Shown here: positions 8,194 to 16,747 of the stretch, piece by piece | How positions within the stretch are numbered: the first letter of the stretch is position 1 | Layout of the letters: the number at the start of each line of letters is the position of its first letter | From: Micromonospora pallida | GTDB lineage: Bacteria; Actinomycetota; Actinomycetes; Mycobacteriales; Micromonosporaceae | Length of the DNA stretch: 64,000 bases | NCBI RefSeq assembly: GCF_900090325.1 | Contig: NZ_FMHW01000002.1 | Coordinates: forward strand, 1,240,001 to 1,304,000 | Direction of reading: 5' to 3' | Made by a program: the position numbers and the translations under genes | The notes under the pieces: generated by a model | What the model was told of the DNA's origin: nothing | The model's database searches: none | What the model saw: only the letters and a program-made list of their open reading frames with translations

Positions 8194-9765
8194 ATGACGA
8201 CTCGTCCCGATTCCGGCCCCGCCCTGCGCGGCACGGGCAACGGAGCTTCCGCTCTCCGGCTCACCGGAGTGACCAAGAGGTTCGGCTCCTTCGTCGCCAA
8301 CGACGCTGTCGACCTCGACATCGCCTGGGGTGAGATCCACGCCCTCCTCGGCGAGAACGGTGCGGGCAAGACGACGCTGATGCGGATCGTCACCGGCCTC
8401 TACACCCCGGATGAGGGTGACATCGAGCTCGACGGAGAGCCGGTGCGCTTCCGCAAGCCCGAGCACGCCCTGCGGGCCGGAATCGGGATGGTCCACCAGC
8501 ATTTCACCCTGGTGCCGACCCTGACCGAACTGGAGAACCTCGCCATCGCACCCGCCGCCGTTCCGTGGCGCAACGGTCTGACCGAGGCGCGCCACCGAGC
8601 ACAGGAGGTGGCTGCGGCAACCGGCCTGCGGATCTCGCCCGACCGGCTGGTCGCGGACGCGTCGGTGGGGGAGCGGCAGCGACTGGAGATCGTCAAGTTG
8701 CTCTGCCGCGGTGCCCGGATCCTGATCTTCGACGAGCCGAGCGCCGCGTTGAGCCCCGGCGAGTGGGACGAACTCGCCAACCTGATGCGGCGGCTCGCCG
8801 CCGCCGGCCACGCAGTCATCCTCATCTCGCACAAACTGTCGGAGGTCTTCAGCGTCGCGGACCGGTACACGGTGCTGCGGCGAGGCGCGGTGAGTGGTTC
8901 GGGAACCATCGCGGAGGCGACCCCCGACCACCTGGTGACCCTGATGGTCGGCGATCGAGTGGCCGACCGCCCGCCGCTTCCCGCCGGCACACCGGGTCCC
9001 GCCGTCCTCACCGTCCGCGGTCTCGACGTCGCTCGGGACGACAACCAGCCGGCCGGGCCGAAGGCGCTCCAGGGCATCGACCTCGAGGTGCGTCGAGGCG
9101 AGATCCTGGGGATCGCCGGGGTCGCCGGTAGCGGTCAGTCCGAACTCGTCGAGGTGCTCATGGGCATCCGGCCGGCGCTGTCCGGTGCCATCGAGATGGC
9201 GGGGCGGCCATTCACCCGTCGGTCGCCGCGCGAGTTCTTCCAAGCCGGCGGCGCGGTGATTCCGGAGGACCGCCACCACGCGGCGATCGTTCCCGGGATG
9301 ACCCTCTGGGAGAACATCACCCTGCGATCGCTGCGCTCCGCGCCGTTGAACAGGCAGGGGGTGCTCGACGTCCGGGCGGCGTCCGCCGAGGCGCGCCGGC
9401 TGATGGACGAGTTCGACGTACGCGCCGACAGTGAGAACCTGCCGATCGGGCGGCTCTCCGGCGGAAACCAGCAGAAGGCGGTCCTCGCCCGGGAACTGTC
9501 GGGGAATCCGGACCTGCTGATCGCCGCACAGCCCGTGCGCGGTCTCGACGTACGGGCGGCGGACTTCGTCTACCGGAGCCTCGTCGCGCACCGCGAACGC
9601 GGCGGTGCCGTGCTGCTGATCTCGATGGACCTCGACGAGGTCATCTCGATGTCCGACCGGATCGCGGTGCTCGCGCACGGGCGCATCCAGGGCGTCGTCG
9701 ACGCCGCGAAGGCCACCCGCGCCAGCCTCGGCGCCCTCATGACCTCGTCCGGAGAGGCTTTGTGA
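8194..9765 (+). CDS. ABC transporter ATPase with two nucleotide-binding domains (Bmp-type importer)
   Basis: This 523-aa protein has two fused ATPase domains. The first has Walker A GENGAGKTTL, a degenerate signature (VGERQRLEIVKLL) and Walker B ILIFDEPSAAL. The second has a degenerate P-loop (GVAGSGQSELVEV), a good signature (LSGGNQQKAVLARE) and an altered Walker B (LLIAAQPVRGLDVRA, where the usual D-E is replaced). This asymmetry is normal for the RbsA/YufO class. It starts at ATG 8194, 10 nt after the lipoprotein stop. Its 3' end overlaps the permease start (GTGA). It powers the importer made with the lipoprotein and the two permeases. Confidence 0.93.
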   Translation: MTTRPDSGPALRGTGNGASALRLTGVTKRFGSFVANDAVDLDIAWGEIHALLGENGAGKTTLMRIVTGLYTPDEGDIELDGEPVRFRKPEHALRAGIGMVHQHFTLVPTLTELENLAIAPAAVPWRNGLTEARHRAQEVAAATGLRISPDRLVADASVGERQRLEIVKLLCRGARILIFDEPSAALSPGEWDELANLMRRLAAAGHAVILISHKLSEVFSVADRYTVLRRGAVSGSGTIAEATPDHLVTLMVGDRVADRPPLPAGTPGPAVLTVRGLDVARDDNQPAGPKALQGIDLEVRRGEILGIAGVAGSGQSELVEVLMGIRPALSGAIEMAGRPFTRRSPREFFQAGGAVIPEDRHHAAIVPGMTLWENITLRSLRSAPLNRQGVLDVRAASAEARRLMDEFDVRADSENLPIGRLSGGNQQKAVLARELSGNPDLLIAAQPVRGLDVRAADFVYRSLVAHRERGGAVLLISMDLDEVISMSDRIAVLAHGRIQGVVDAAKATRASLGALMTSSGEAL

Positions 9766-10883
9766 TGCTGTCGAAAGACCTGATCATGCGGTTGCTTGTT
9801 CAGGTGGGAGTGGCCTTGGCGGCACTGGTCGTCGGCGCGCTCCTGCTGGTGGCGATCGGGGTGGCGCCGTCCGACGCCTTCCACGCCTTCTGGAGCGGCA
9901 CGTTCGGTACGCCGACCAACGCCGGTACGACCCTGACCCAGGCGGTGCCGCTGCTCCTGGTCGCGCTCGGGTGGATCCTGACGACCCGGGCCGGACGTCT
10001 GCATGTCGGCTTTCCCGGTCAGATCCTCGCCGGTGGATCCCTGGCCACGGCGGTCGGGCTGCAGTGCGGAAGCCTGCCCGGCCCGGTCGCGGTGGTGCTC
10101 ACCGCCATCGCCGGCATCCTCGGCGGGGCACTCTGGGCGGGCCTGACCGCCTGGTTGTGGGCCTCGCGCGGGGTACTCGAGATCGTGTCGTCGCTCCTGC
10201 TCAACCTGGTCGCGGTTCAGGCCGCGCACTGGTTGGTCCGGGGGCCGCTGCAGGGTTCCCTGGACGGTCAACCGCAGTCGGCGAACTTCCCGGCCGCCGC
10301 ACTGTGGCCGAGCGTCGAGTCGATCCCCGGCCGCACTCTGTCGTACGACGTACTGCTCCTCCCGGTGTGCGCGATCGCCGTGCTGCTGCTGCTGTCGCGT
10401 ACCGTGTTCGGCTTCCGCCTGCGGGTGGCCGGTGGCAACGCGGAGGCCGCCCGGTGGTCGGGCATCGATCCGGTCCGCGAAGGGGTCGCGGCCATTGTGA
10501 TCTCCGGTGGGTTCGCCGGTCTCGCGGGCGCCGCGCTGCTCTTCGCCGGTTCCGCGCCCTGGATGAGTGACGGATTCGAAGCCGGCGTCGGCTTCAACGG
10601 CATCGCGGTCGCCCTGCTGGCGCGCAACTCACCGATCGGGGTGGTCGTCACCGCCGTCGTGTTCTCCGCGCTGAACGTCGGTGGGACCGCCATGCAGGCC
10701 CAGTTGGACGTGCCGTCCTCGCTGGCCTCGGTGCTCCAGGGCGCCGTCATCGTGCTGGTGCTGGTGGCGGCCATCGTCCTGCAGCGCCGCGCGAGCGCGC
10801 CGGCCGCGACCAAACCTGCCCTCGCCCGTCGGAGGTCCGGCGTCGTCGCCGCCCGCACCGGGGCCCGGACCGAGGAGGCCTGA
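9762..10883 (+). CDS. ABC transporter permease (YufP-like, Bmp importer)
   Basis: This 373-aa inner-membrane protein has about nine hydrophobic helices and belongs to the BPD_transp_2 permease family. Visible family features are the N-terminal helix ALAALVVGALLLVAIGVAP, GRLHVGFPGQILAGG and GGFAGLAGAALLFAG. The start is GTG 9762, overlapping the ATPase stop by 4 nt; ATG 9765 is an equally possible start. It pairs with the next permease to form the heterodimeric channel. Confidence 0.9.
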   Translation: MMLSKDLIMRLLVQVGVALAALVVGALLLVAIGVAPSDAFHAFWSGTFGTPTNAGTTLTQAVPLLLVALGWILTTRAGRLHVGFPGQILAGGSLATAVGLQCGSLPGPVAVVLTAIAGILGGALWAGLTAWLWASRGVLEIVSSLLLNLVAVQAAHWLVRGPLQGSLDGQPQSANFPAAALWPSVESIPGRTLSYDVLLLPVCAIAVLLLLSRTVFGFRLRVAGGNAEAARWSGIDPVREGVAAIVISGGFAGLAGAALLFAGSAPWMSDGFEAGVGFNGIAVALLARNSPIGVVVTAVVFSALNVGGTAMQAQLDVPSSLASVLQGAVIVLVLVAAIVLQRRASAPAATKPALARRRSGVVAARTGARTEEA

Positions 10884-10884
10884 G

Positions 10885-11985
10885 ATGGGTATCTTCGACA
10901 TCGCCTTCCTCGTCGCGGCGATCACGATCGCCGCCCCGATCCTGCTTGCCGCCACCGGGGAACTCGTCTCCGAGCGGGCCGGCGTGATGAATGTCGGGCT
11001 CGAAGGTGTGCTGCTCGTCGGCGCCTTCGGCGGCTACCTCGTGATGGCCGGCACCGGGAACATCGCGGTCGGGTTCCTCGGCGGCATCGTTGGCGGTCTG
11101 CTGTTCGGGGCGCTGATGGGCGTGCTCGCGATCGAGGCCAAGGTCGACCAGATCGTTTCCGGCATCGCACTGGCCCTGCTCGGCTACGGCCTGACGACGT
11201 TCCTCAACGACGACCTCTTCAGCCAGCCACGTGCCTTCGACCCGCTGCCCCGAATCGCGATCCCGGTGCTCTCGGACGTGCCCGTCCTCGGGTCCGCCCT
11301 CTTCACCCAGGACGCCTTCATCTATGCCACGGCGGTCGTCGTCGTCCTCGTGGCCCTGGCGCTGACCCGGACGACCTGGGGCATCAACCTGAAGGCGACC
11401 GGTGAGAATCCGGTGTCCGTCGACGCCGCCGGCGTCAGCGTCCGCGGGCTGCGCTGGGCCGGCGTCCTCTTCTCGGGGGCCTGCGCCGGAGCGGCGGGCG
11501 CGTACATCTCCATCGGCGACGTGGGTGTCTTCCGTGAGGCCATGACCGGCGGGCGCGGCTATCTGGCGATCGCCGCCGTCCTGTTCGGCGGCTGGCGGCT
11601 GAGCGGGCTGGGCGTCGCCGTCGCGATCTTCGCGGTCACCGATGCCACCCAGTTGCGGCTGCAGGCCGTCGGCGACATCCCCCGTGAGGTATGGGTCGCC
11701 GCGGCCCTCCTCATCCTGGTCGCCCTCGGCACCGGGCGTGTCCGGCGTGCGGCGACCATCTTCCGCCTCGACCGGCGGCGGGCTGGTGCCGTCGAACTTG
11801 CCGGCGTGGCGGTGGTCGCGGTGCTGGTCGTGCTCTCAGTTGTCCGACCGGCCGTGACGTTGCCGGCGTCCCTGTGGCTCGCCATGCCGTACGTGCTGGC
11901 GCTCGTCGCCCTCGCCGTCGAGGGCAAACGGCGGCACAAGGCGCCGGAGGCGCTCGCCGTTCCCTATCTGCGAAGTGAGGTCTGA
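10885..11985 (+). CDS. ABC transporter permease (YufQ-like, Bmp importer)
   Basis: This 366-aa membrane protein starts at ATG 10885, just after the previous stop (TGA 10881-10883), with GAGGAGG 6 nt upstream. It is the second BPD_transp_2 permease (AATGELVSERAGVMNVGLEG near residue 25, typical of the YufQ side). A long hydrophobic C-terminus adds two to three extra helices (AGVAVVAVLVVLSVV; LPASLWLAMPYVLALVALAV), so it is longer than the usual ~300-310 aa. The extension could be a lineage feature. The four transporter genes together look complete. Confidence 0.9.
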   Translation: MGIFDIAFLVAAITIAAPILLAATGELVSERAGVMNVGLEGVLLVGAFGGYLVMAGTGNIAVGFLGGIVGGLLFGALMGVLAIEAKVDQIVSGIALALLGYGLTTFLNDDLFSQPRAFDPLPRIAIPVLSDVPVLGSALFTQDAFIYATAVVVVLVALALTRTTWGINLKATGENPVSVDAAGVSVRGLRWAGVLFSGACAGAAGAYISIGDVGVFREAMTGGRGYLAIAAVLFGGWRLSGLGVAVAIFAVTDATQLRLQAVGDIPREVWVAAALLILVALGTGRVRRAATIFRLDRRRAGAVELAGVAVVAVLVVLSVVRPAVTLPASLWLAMPYVLALVALAVEGKRRHKAPEALAVPYLRSEV

Positions 11986-11987
11986 CT

Positions 11988-12890
11988 TTGATCACCGACG
12001 TTCACACGCACTTCTGGACCCGGGAGCACCAGTGCTCTCCCTGGACGGACGGGCTGGGGCGGGTCTCGAAGACGCTGGCATCCGACGAGATCGACCTGGT
12101 CACGGTGGAGTCCTACCGCCGGGGCGTCGCGCCCGCCGAGCGTACGATCGTCTTCGGACTCCAGGCGCAGGCCTCCGGGATCATGGTCCCCAACGATGCC
12201 GTCGCCGCATTCGTACGAGAAGTCGGTGGTCAGACCGTCGGCTTCATGTCGGTCGACCCGACCCGCCACGACGCGGTCGACGAGGTGGAGCGCTGCCACG
12301 CGGAACTCGGGCTGGTCGGCATCAAGATGGGGCCGATCTACCAGGGAACCTCGCCGCTGCACCCCATGACGATGCGGGTCTTCAAGACCGCGGAGCGGCT
12401 CGGCCTGCCCGTGATGATCCACCAAGGCGCGATCTTCGCGAACGCCGGCCGGCTGCCCGACGCCAACCCGCTGCTGCTCGACGACGTGGCGTGCACCTTT
12501 CCCGACCTGCGGATCGTGGTCGCACACATGGGTCACCCGTGGATCTACGAAACCGTCGTCGTGATGCGTCGGCACCGCAACGTCTTTGCCGACACGTCCG
12601 CGATCGCGAGCCGTCCGACGGTGTTGGCGAACGCCTTCTCGGCCGCCAAGGAGTACGGCGTCCTCTCCAAGGTGCTCTTCGGTAGCGACTCTCCGATGGT
12701 GGCCGCGGCCAGCGCCACCACCGCCCTAGAACAGGTCGTCGCACGGATGCGACAGATCGCCCACACGCCCATCACTGACGAGGAACTACACGGAATCCTG
12801 CACCGCCCCTCGTTCGACCTGCTCGGCATCGAGGCGCCCGCAGTGCCCCCGCCGAGTCTGCCGGCCGAGCTGACCCGAACTGCCTGCTGA
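11988..12890 (+). CDS. Amidohydrolase-2 family metal-dependent hydrolase/decarboxylase
   Basis: This 300-aa protein starts with TTG at 11988, with AGTGAGG 8 nt upstream and only 2 nt after the permease stop. Metal-site motifs of the ACMSD-like amidohydrolase superfamily are present: VHTHFW at the N-terminus, MIHQG, VVAHMGHPW and the late Asp in FGSDSPM. Members decarboxylate or hydrolyse carboxylated aromatics and their ring-cleavage products. The location beside an importer and oxidising enzymes fits a catabolic step. The exact reaction cannot be read from sequence. Confidence 0.87.
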   Translation: MITDVHTHFWTREHQCSPWTDGLGRVSKTLASDEIDLVTVESYRRGVAPAERTIVFGLQAQASGIMVPNDAVAAFVREVGGQTVGFMSVDPTRHDAVDEVERCHAELGLVGIKMGPIYQGTSPLHPMTMRVFKTAERLGLPVMIHQGAIFANAGRLPDANPLLLDDVACTFPDLRIVVAHMGHPWIYETVVVMRRHRNVFADTSAIASRPTVLANAFSAAKEYGVLSKVLFGSDSPMVAAASATTALEQVVARMRQIAHTPITDEELHGILHRPSFDLLGIEAPAVPPPSLPAELTRTAC

Positions 12891-12909
12891 CCGTCCCCGG
12901 GAGACAACC

Positions 12910-13662
12910 ATGACGACGAACCAGCCCACGCATCCGTCGGTGTTCCTGGACGCCACGGCCGTGCTCGACGGCCCGCTTCCCGTCGAGATCTCGATGGAGC
13001 CGATCCTGCAAGGGGCGCCCTTCGCCTACGAGAGAGTTCTGTACGACGCCGCCGGCGTGTTCTTCGCCGTCTGGGCGTGCGACGCCGGTGTCTATCCCCG
13101 TGTCAAGGACAAGCGGGGCTCGTTCATGTACATCATTTCCGGCGAGGCCACCATTACGGACGAGGACGGTACCTCTCACGAGCTGACCGCCGGCAGCGTG
13201 ATCGTGTTGCCGTACGGCTGGGTCGGCGCCTGGGACATCCGCGAGACCATCCGGAAGGTCTACCTGCACACGACCCCGGTGCCGCCGTACCGCGCGGGCG
13301 TGCAGCCGTCCGCCTTCCTGACCGCGGCCGCCGTGATCGAAGCCGACCTGCCGGCCCCGGTGCGGACGGGAATGGCCGACTGGTCGCCGCCGACCGCGGA
13401 GACCGTCGTGTTCGACGGACCCGACGGCCGGTGCGCCGTCCAGGAGCGGGAACCCGGAGTGCGTCAGGGCGGGCTGGCCGGAACGGCGTCGTTCGTCTAC
13501 GTCGTCTCCGGCGAGGCCACCGTCACCGACGCGGACGGTACCTCTCACGAGCTGACCGCCGGCAGCGCGGTCGCGCTGCCGGACGGCTGGGCCGGCACCT
13601 GGGACATCCGCACCACGATCCGGACGGTGCACGTCGACGCCACACCGGTCGCCGACAAGTGA
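12910..13662 (+). CDS. Bicupin protein (two EutQ/DUF861-type cupin domains)
   Basis: This 250-aa protein consists of two homologous halves (residues ~1-123 and ~124-250), each ending in an EutQ-like cupin_3 motif: YIISGEATITDEDGTSHELT and YVVSGEATVTDADGTSHELT, then LPYGWVGAWDIR and LPDGWAGTWDIR. The His/Glu metal ligands of classical cupins are not obvious, so a metal role is uncertain. An ATG at 12910 has GGGAG 6 nt before it. A 35-bp stretch is identical in both halves, pointing to recent duplication or gene conversion. Relatives include ureidoglycine aminohydrolase-like proteins; the function here is unknown. Confidence 0.85.
   Translation: MTTNQPTHPSVFLDATAVLDGPLPVEISMEPILQGAPFAYERVLYDAAGVFFAVWACDAGVYPRVKDKRGSFMYIISGEATITDEDGTSHELTAGSVIVLPYGWVGAWDIRETIRKVYLHTTPVPPYRAGVQPSAFLTAAAVIEADLPAPVRTGMADWSPPTAETVVFDGPDGRCAVQEREPGVRQGGLAGTASFVYVVSGEATVTDADGTSHELTAGSAVALPDGWAGTWDIRTTIRTVHVDATPVADK
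13164..13567 (+). repeat. Pair of identical 35-bp direct repeats inside the bicupin gene
   Basis: Bases 13164-13198 and 13533-13567 are identical and lie 369 bp (123 codons) apart, one in each cupin half, encoding DGTSHELTAGS-type residues. Flanking sequence has diverged, so this patch may have been homogenised by gene conversion. Confidence 0.85.
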
Positions 13663-13679
13663 TCAGAACGGGAGAAACC

Positions 13680-14207
13680 TTGATCAACGACGACCCCTAC
13701 GCAGCCGTGACCCCTGCGCCGCCACTGCGGGTGTTCAGCGACGACCTCGTCGACGGCGCGGAGATGCCACTGACCTTCCGTGATCCGGACATCGGGGGCA
13801 CCAACAGCTCGCCCCACCTGGCCTGGGCGGACTTCCCGGCCGAGACCAAGAGCTTCGCGATCACCTGTTACGACCCGGACGCCCCCACCGGGGTCGGGTT
13901 CATGCACTGGGCCGTCGCCAACATCCCGGCAACGGTGACGGCCCTGCCTGTCGGTGCCGGCGCCCCCGACGGGCCGATGCCGGAGGGCTCCCTCACCCTC
14001 CCCAACGACCTGCGGATGCGCCAGTACATCGGTGCCAACCCGCCGCCGGGCTCGGGCCGCCACCGCTACGTCTTCCTCGTGCACGCGGTCGACGTCCCGG
14101 TACTCGAGATCGATCCCGACCTGACCCCGGTCGTCCTTGGCTTCAACCTGCACTTCCACACGCTGGCTCGGGGGAGCATGACCGTGTGGGTGGACTCGGC
14201 GGGGTGA
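13680..14207 (+). CDS. YbhB/YbcL-type phosphatidylethanolamine-binding protein (PEBP) family protein
   Basis: This 175-aa protein shows PEBP signatures: the DPDAPTG anion-site loop in FAITCYDPDAPTGVGFMHW, followed by AVANIP, and GSGRHRYVFLVHAVD. TTG 13680 is preferred because GGGAGAA lies 4 nt upstream. A GTG at 13659 overlapping the previous stop is an alternative. Bacterial PEBP proteins have no settled enzymatic function; ligand binding is the usual suggestion. It lies within the catabolic operon between the bicupin and the monooxygenase. Confidence 0.85.
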   Translation: MINDDPYAAVTPAPPLRVFSDDLVDGAEMPLTFRDPDIGGTNSSPHLAWADFPAETKSFAITCYDPDAPTGVGFMHWAVANIPATVTALPVGAGAPDGPMPEGSLTLPNDLRMRQYIGANPPPGSGRHRYVFLVHAVDVPVLEIDPDLTPVVLGFNLHFHTLARGSMTVWVDSAG

Positions 14208-14257
14208 CGGTGACATGGCCGTCGAGCAGCCATCTGTCCGTTCATGGAGGCACTGAG

Positions 14258-15433
14258 ATGACAGGAAGTTTCTCGGCCGGTTCCACCGGCCACCCCCGGT
14301 GTGCCGAGGTCGCGGGTGCCGGCTTCGCCGGCCTCACCGTGAGCATCGCGCTCGCTCGGCGCGGCTGGACCGTACGCCTGCACGAGCAGAACGACGAGGT
14401 GCGTGACTTCGGCGCCGGCATCCTCCTGTGGCGCAACGCCATGCTCGCTCTCGAGGTCATCGGGGTGGCCCCGGCGATCCGGGCGAACGGCGTGGCGCCC
14501 GCCACCTACGACACCAGCCTGAACGGCGAGCCGGTCTCCTCGGAACTGGCCGGGTACCCGTACTGGGCGATCACCCGCCCCAGGCTGCACGCGCTGCTGG
14601 TCGCGGCTGCCCGAGCGGCCGGGGTCGAGATCGTCACCGGCTCCCGGGCCGTCGGCGCCGACCCGGAGGGCGGCCTGCTGCTGGCCGACGGGACCCGGCT
14701 GGCGGCCGACCTGGTGATCGGTGCCGACGGAGCCGGCTCTGCGGTCCGTAACTCGCTGGGCGACCTCACCCAGGAGCGCAAGAAGTACCAGGACGGAGTC
14801 TGCCGGGTCCTCATCCCGCGGCCCGAGGAGTTCCAGGGGCCCGAGTGGGACCGGGTCATCGACTTCTGGACCCTGGAGCCGGACCCGATGCGCATCCTGT
14901 TCATCCCCACCGGGCCCGACAAGATCTACATGGGCATGATGGCGACGACCACCAACGAGCGCGCCTCACGGATCCCGATCGACGTCGAGGTCTGGTCGGA
15001 GCGCTTCCCGCATCTGGCCACGGCGGTGCGACTGGCCGGCCGGGCCGAGGGCGGCCGGCACGACACCTACCAGACCAACCGGGTCACCCCCTGGTCGATC
15101 GGCCAGGCGGTGCTGGTCGGCGACGCGGCGCACGCCATGTGTCCGGCGCTCGGCCAGGGCGCCAGCGTCGGCATCGTCAACGCGGTCGAACTCGCCCACA
15201 CCCTCGACCAGTACGACGACGTCGGCGAAGCGCTGACGGTGTGGGAGCAGCGGGAACGGTCGATGACCGACGCCGCCCAGGCCCGCAGCGCGTACATGGC
15301 CGAGACCCGCACGCTGGCAAAGGGCAGTGGCTTCACACCCGAGGTGATGGAAACCGCGAACTTCGTGCTCGCCGCGGCCACTCCCGAGAACGTGGCGAGC
15401 TACCCGGTCCCGGAGGCGAACCGGTCATGGTGA
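14258..15433 (+). CDS. FAD-dependent monooxygenase (aromatic hydroxylase type)
   Basis: This 391-aa class A flavoprotein monooxygenase has the dinucleotide-binding motif GAGFAGL near residue 21, the DG motif VIGADGAGSAVR and the GD motif LVGDAAHAMCPALGQGAS. ATG 14258 is chosen because TGGAGG lies 7 nt before it. Relatives such as salicylate and 6-hydroxynicotinate hydroxylases act on hydroxylated rings using NAD(P)H and oxygen. Its presence suggests that the island handles an aromatic or heteroaromatic compound. It overlaps the next gene by 7 nt, so co-translation is likely. Confidence 0.88.
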   Translation: MTGSFSAGSTGHPRCAEVAGAGFAGLTVSIALARRGWTVRLHEQNDEVRDFGAGILLWRNAMLALEVIGVAPAIRANGVAPATYDTSLNGEPVSSELAGYPYWAITRPRLHALLVAAARAAGVEIVTGSRAVGADPEGGLLLADGTRLAADLVIGADGAGSAVRNSLGDLTQERKKYQDGVCRVLIPRPEEFQGPEWDRVIDFWTLEPDPMRILFIPTGPDKIYMGMMATTTNERASRIPIDVEVWSERFPHLATAVRLAGRAEGGRHDTYQTNRVTPWSIGQAVLVGDAAHAMCPALGQGASVGIVNAVELAHTLDQYDDVGEALTVWEQRERSMTDAAQARSAYMAETRTLAKGSGFTPEVMETANFVLAAATPENVASYPVPEANRSW

Positions 15434-16338
15434 ACGGGCCGCAGAGCGTCACAGTCGGCGATGTCGAGATCACCCGGGTCCAGGAGTACACCGGCCCCAG
15501 CCCGGCCACCCCCGGCTTCCTGTTCCCCGACAGCGACCCGGGGTACTGGCGGGACAACGCCGACTGGCTGGACCCGGACTTCTTCGACGCCGGGCGGGGA
15601 CGGCTGCGGTCGGTGCTGCACACGTGGCTGATCCGCAGCCAGGGTGCGGTGATCCTGCTGGACACCGGCGCCGGCAACGGAAAGGAACGCCCGTACGCGC
15701 CGGTGTACGCCCACCACGACACCGCGTACCTGGCCAACCTCGCGGACGCCGGCGTACGCCCGGAGGACGTGGACATCGTCATCAACACCCACCTGCACGT
15801 CGACCACGTGGGGTGGAACACCCGCCTACAGGGCCGCGAGTGGGTGCCCACCTTCCCGAACGCGCGCTACCTCATCACCGAGGAGGACTTCGTGTTCTGG
15901 GATCCGGTGAAGCACCCGCGACCGCCCGCCGACGGCAACCAGAACGTGTTCGAGGACAGTGTCGTGCCGGTACACCGGGCCGGCCTGGTCGAGTTGTGGA
16001 GCGGCGAGTACCGGATCGACTCCGACCTGCTGCTGCAGGCCGCGCCCGGGCACACGCCCGGTTCCTCGGTGCTGCGCCTGCAGTCCAGGGGCGCTGGTGC
16101 GCTCTTCGTCGGCGACATCCTGCACTCACCCGTGCAGATCGCCGAACCCGACGTCAACAGTTGCTTCTGCGAGGACCCGGCGCTGGCCCGCGCCACCCGT
16201 CGCCGGCTGCTCGGCGAGGCCGCCGACCGCTCCCTGCTCGTCTTCCCGGCCCACTTCGGCGGGCACTCCGCCTGCCACGTCGCCGCCGCCGGTGACGCGT
16301 TCGTCATCCGTGACTGGGCCGACCTGGCCCGGATCTGA
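15427..16338 (+). CDS. MBL-fold metallo-hydrolase
   Basis: This 303-aa metallo-beta-lactamase-fold protein has the metal-binding motif NTHLHVDHVGWNT, then a His in PGHTPGS and a late His in FPAHFGGH. Proteins of this type (quorum-quenching lactonase and N-acyl hydrolase relatives) commonly hydrolyse lactones or esters. In this operon, lactone or thioester opening downstream of the monooxygenase is plausible but inferred. ATG 15427 overlaps the monooxygenase stop. Confidence 0.87.
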   Translation: MVNGPQSVTVGDVEITRVQEYTGPSPATPGFLFPDSDPGYWRDNADWLDPDFFDAGRGRLRSVLHTWLIRSQGAVILLDTGAGNGKERPYAPVYAHHDTAYLANLADAGVRPEDVDIVINTHLHVDHVGWNTRLQGREWVPTFPNARYLITEEDFVFWDPVKHPRPPADGNQNVFEDSVVPVHRAGLVELWSGEYRIDSDLLLQAAPGHTPGSSVLRLQSRGAGALFVGDILHSPVQIAEPDVNSCFCEDPALARATRRRLLGEAADRSLLVFPAHFGGHSACHVAAAGDAFVIRDWADLARI

Positions 16339-16366
16339 ACCACCGTACGGAAGGAATCCACCCACC

Positions 16367-16747
16367 GTGAACGAGGACCTGTACGAAGCCGGCATCGCGA
16401 TGCGCCGGCGGGTACTCGGCGACGCCCACGTCGACGCCTCGCTGGCCGCCGCCACCGACTTCTCCATCGACCTGCAGGAGTACGTGACGAAGTACTGCTG
16501 GGGGGACATCTGGAACCGCCCGGGGCTCAGCCTGGAGGAGCGCAGCCTGATCAACCTCGCCATGATCACCGCTCTGAACCGGGGACACGAGTTCAAGGCG
16601 CACGTGCGCGGTGCCCTGAACAACGGAGTCTCCCGGGAGAAGATCAAGGAGGTCCTCATGCAGACCGCCTTCTACTGCGGCGGGCCCGCCGCGTTGGAGA
16701 GCTTCCGCCTCGCCGCCGAGGTCTTCGCCACCGTGGACGCCGAGTGA
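16367..16747 (+). CDS. Carboxymuconolactone decarboxylase-like protein
   Basis: This 126-aa protein matches the PcaC/CMD family: EYVTKYCWGDIWNRPGLSLEER, NLAMITALNRGHEFKAHVRG and FYCGGPAALESFR. The GTG start at 16367 has AAGGA about 11 nt upstream, rather far. True PcaC decarboxylates 4-carboxymuconolactone in the protocatechuate branch. No other pca genes are beside it, so it may act on an analogous lactone. Its stop overlaps the next start (GTGA). Confidence 0.87.
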   Translation: MNEDLYEAGIAMRRRVLGDAHVDASLAAATDFSIDLQEYVTKYCWGDIWNRPGLSLEERSLINLAMITALNRGHEFKAHVRGALNNGVSREKIKEVLMQTAFYCGGPAALESFRLAAEVFATVDAE

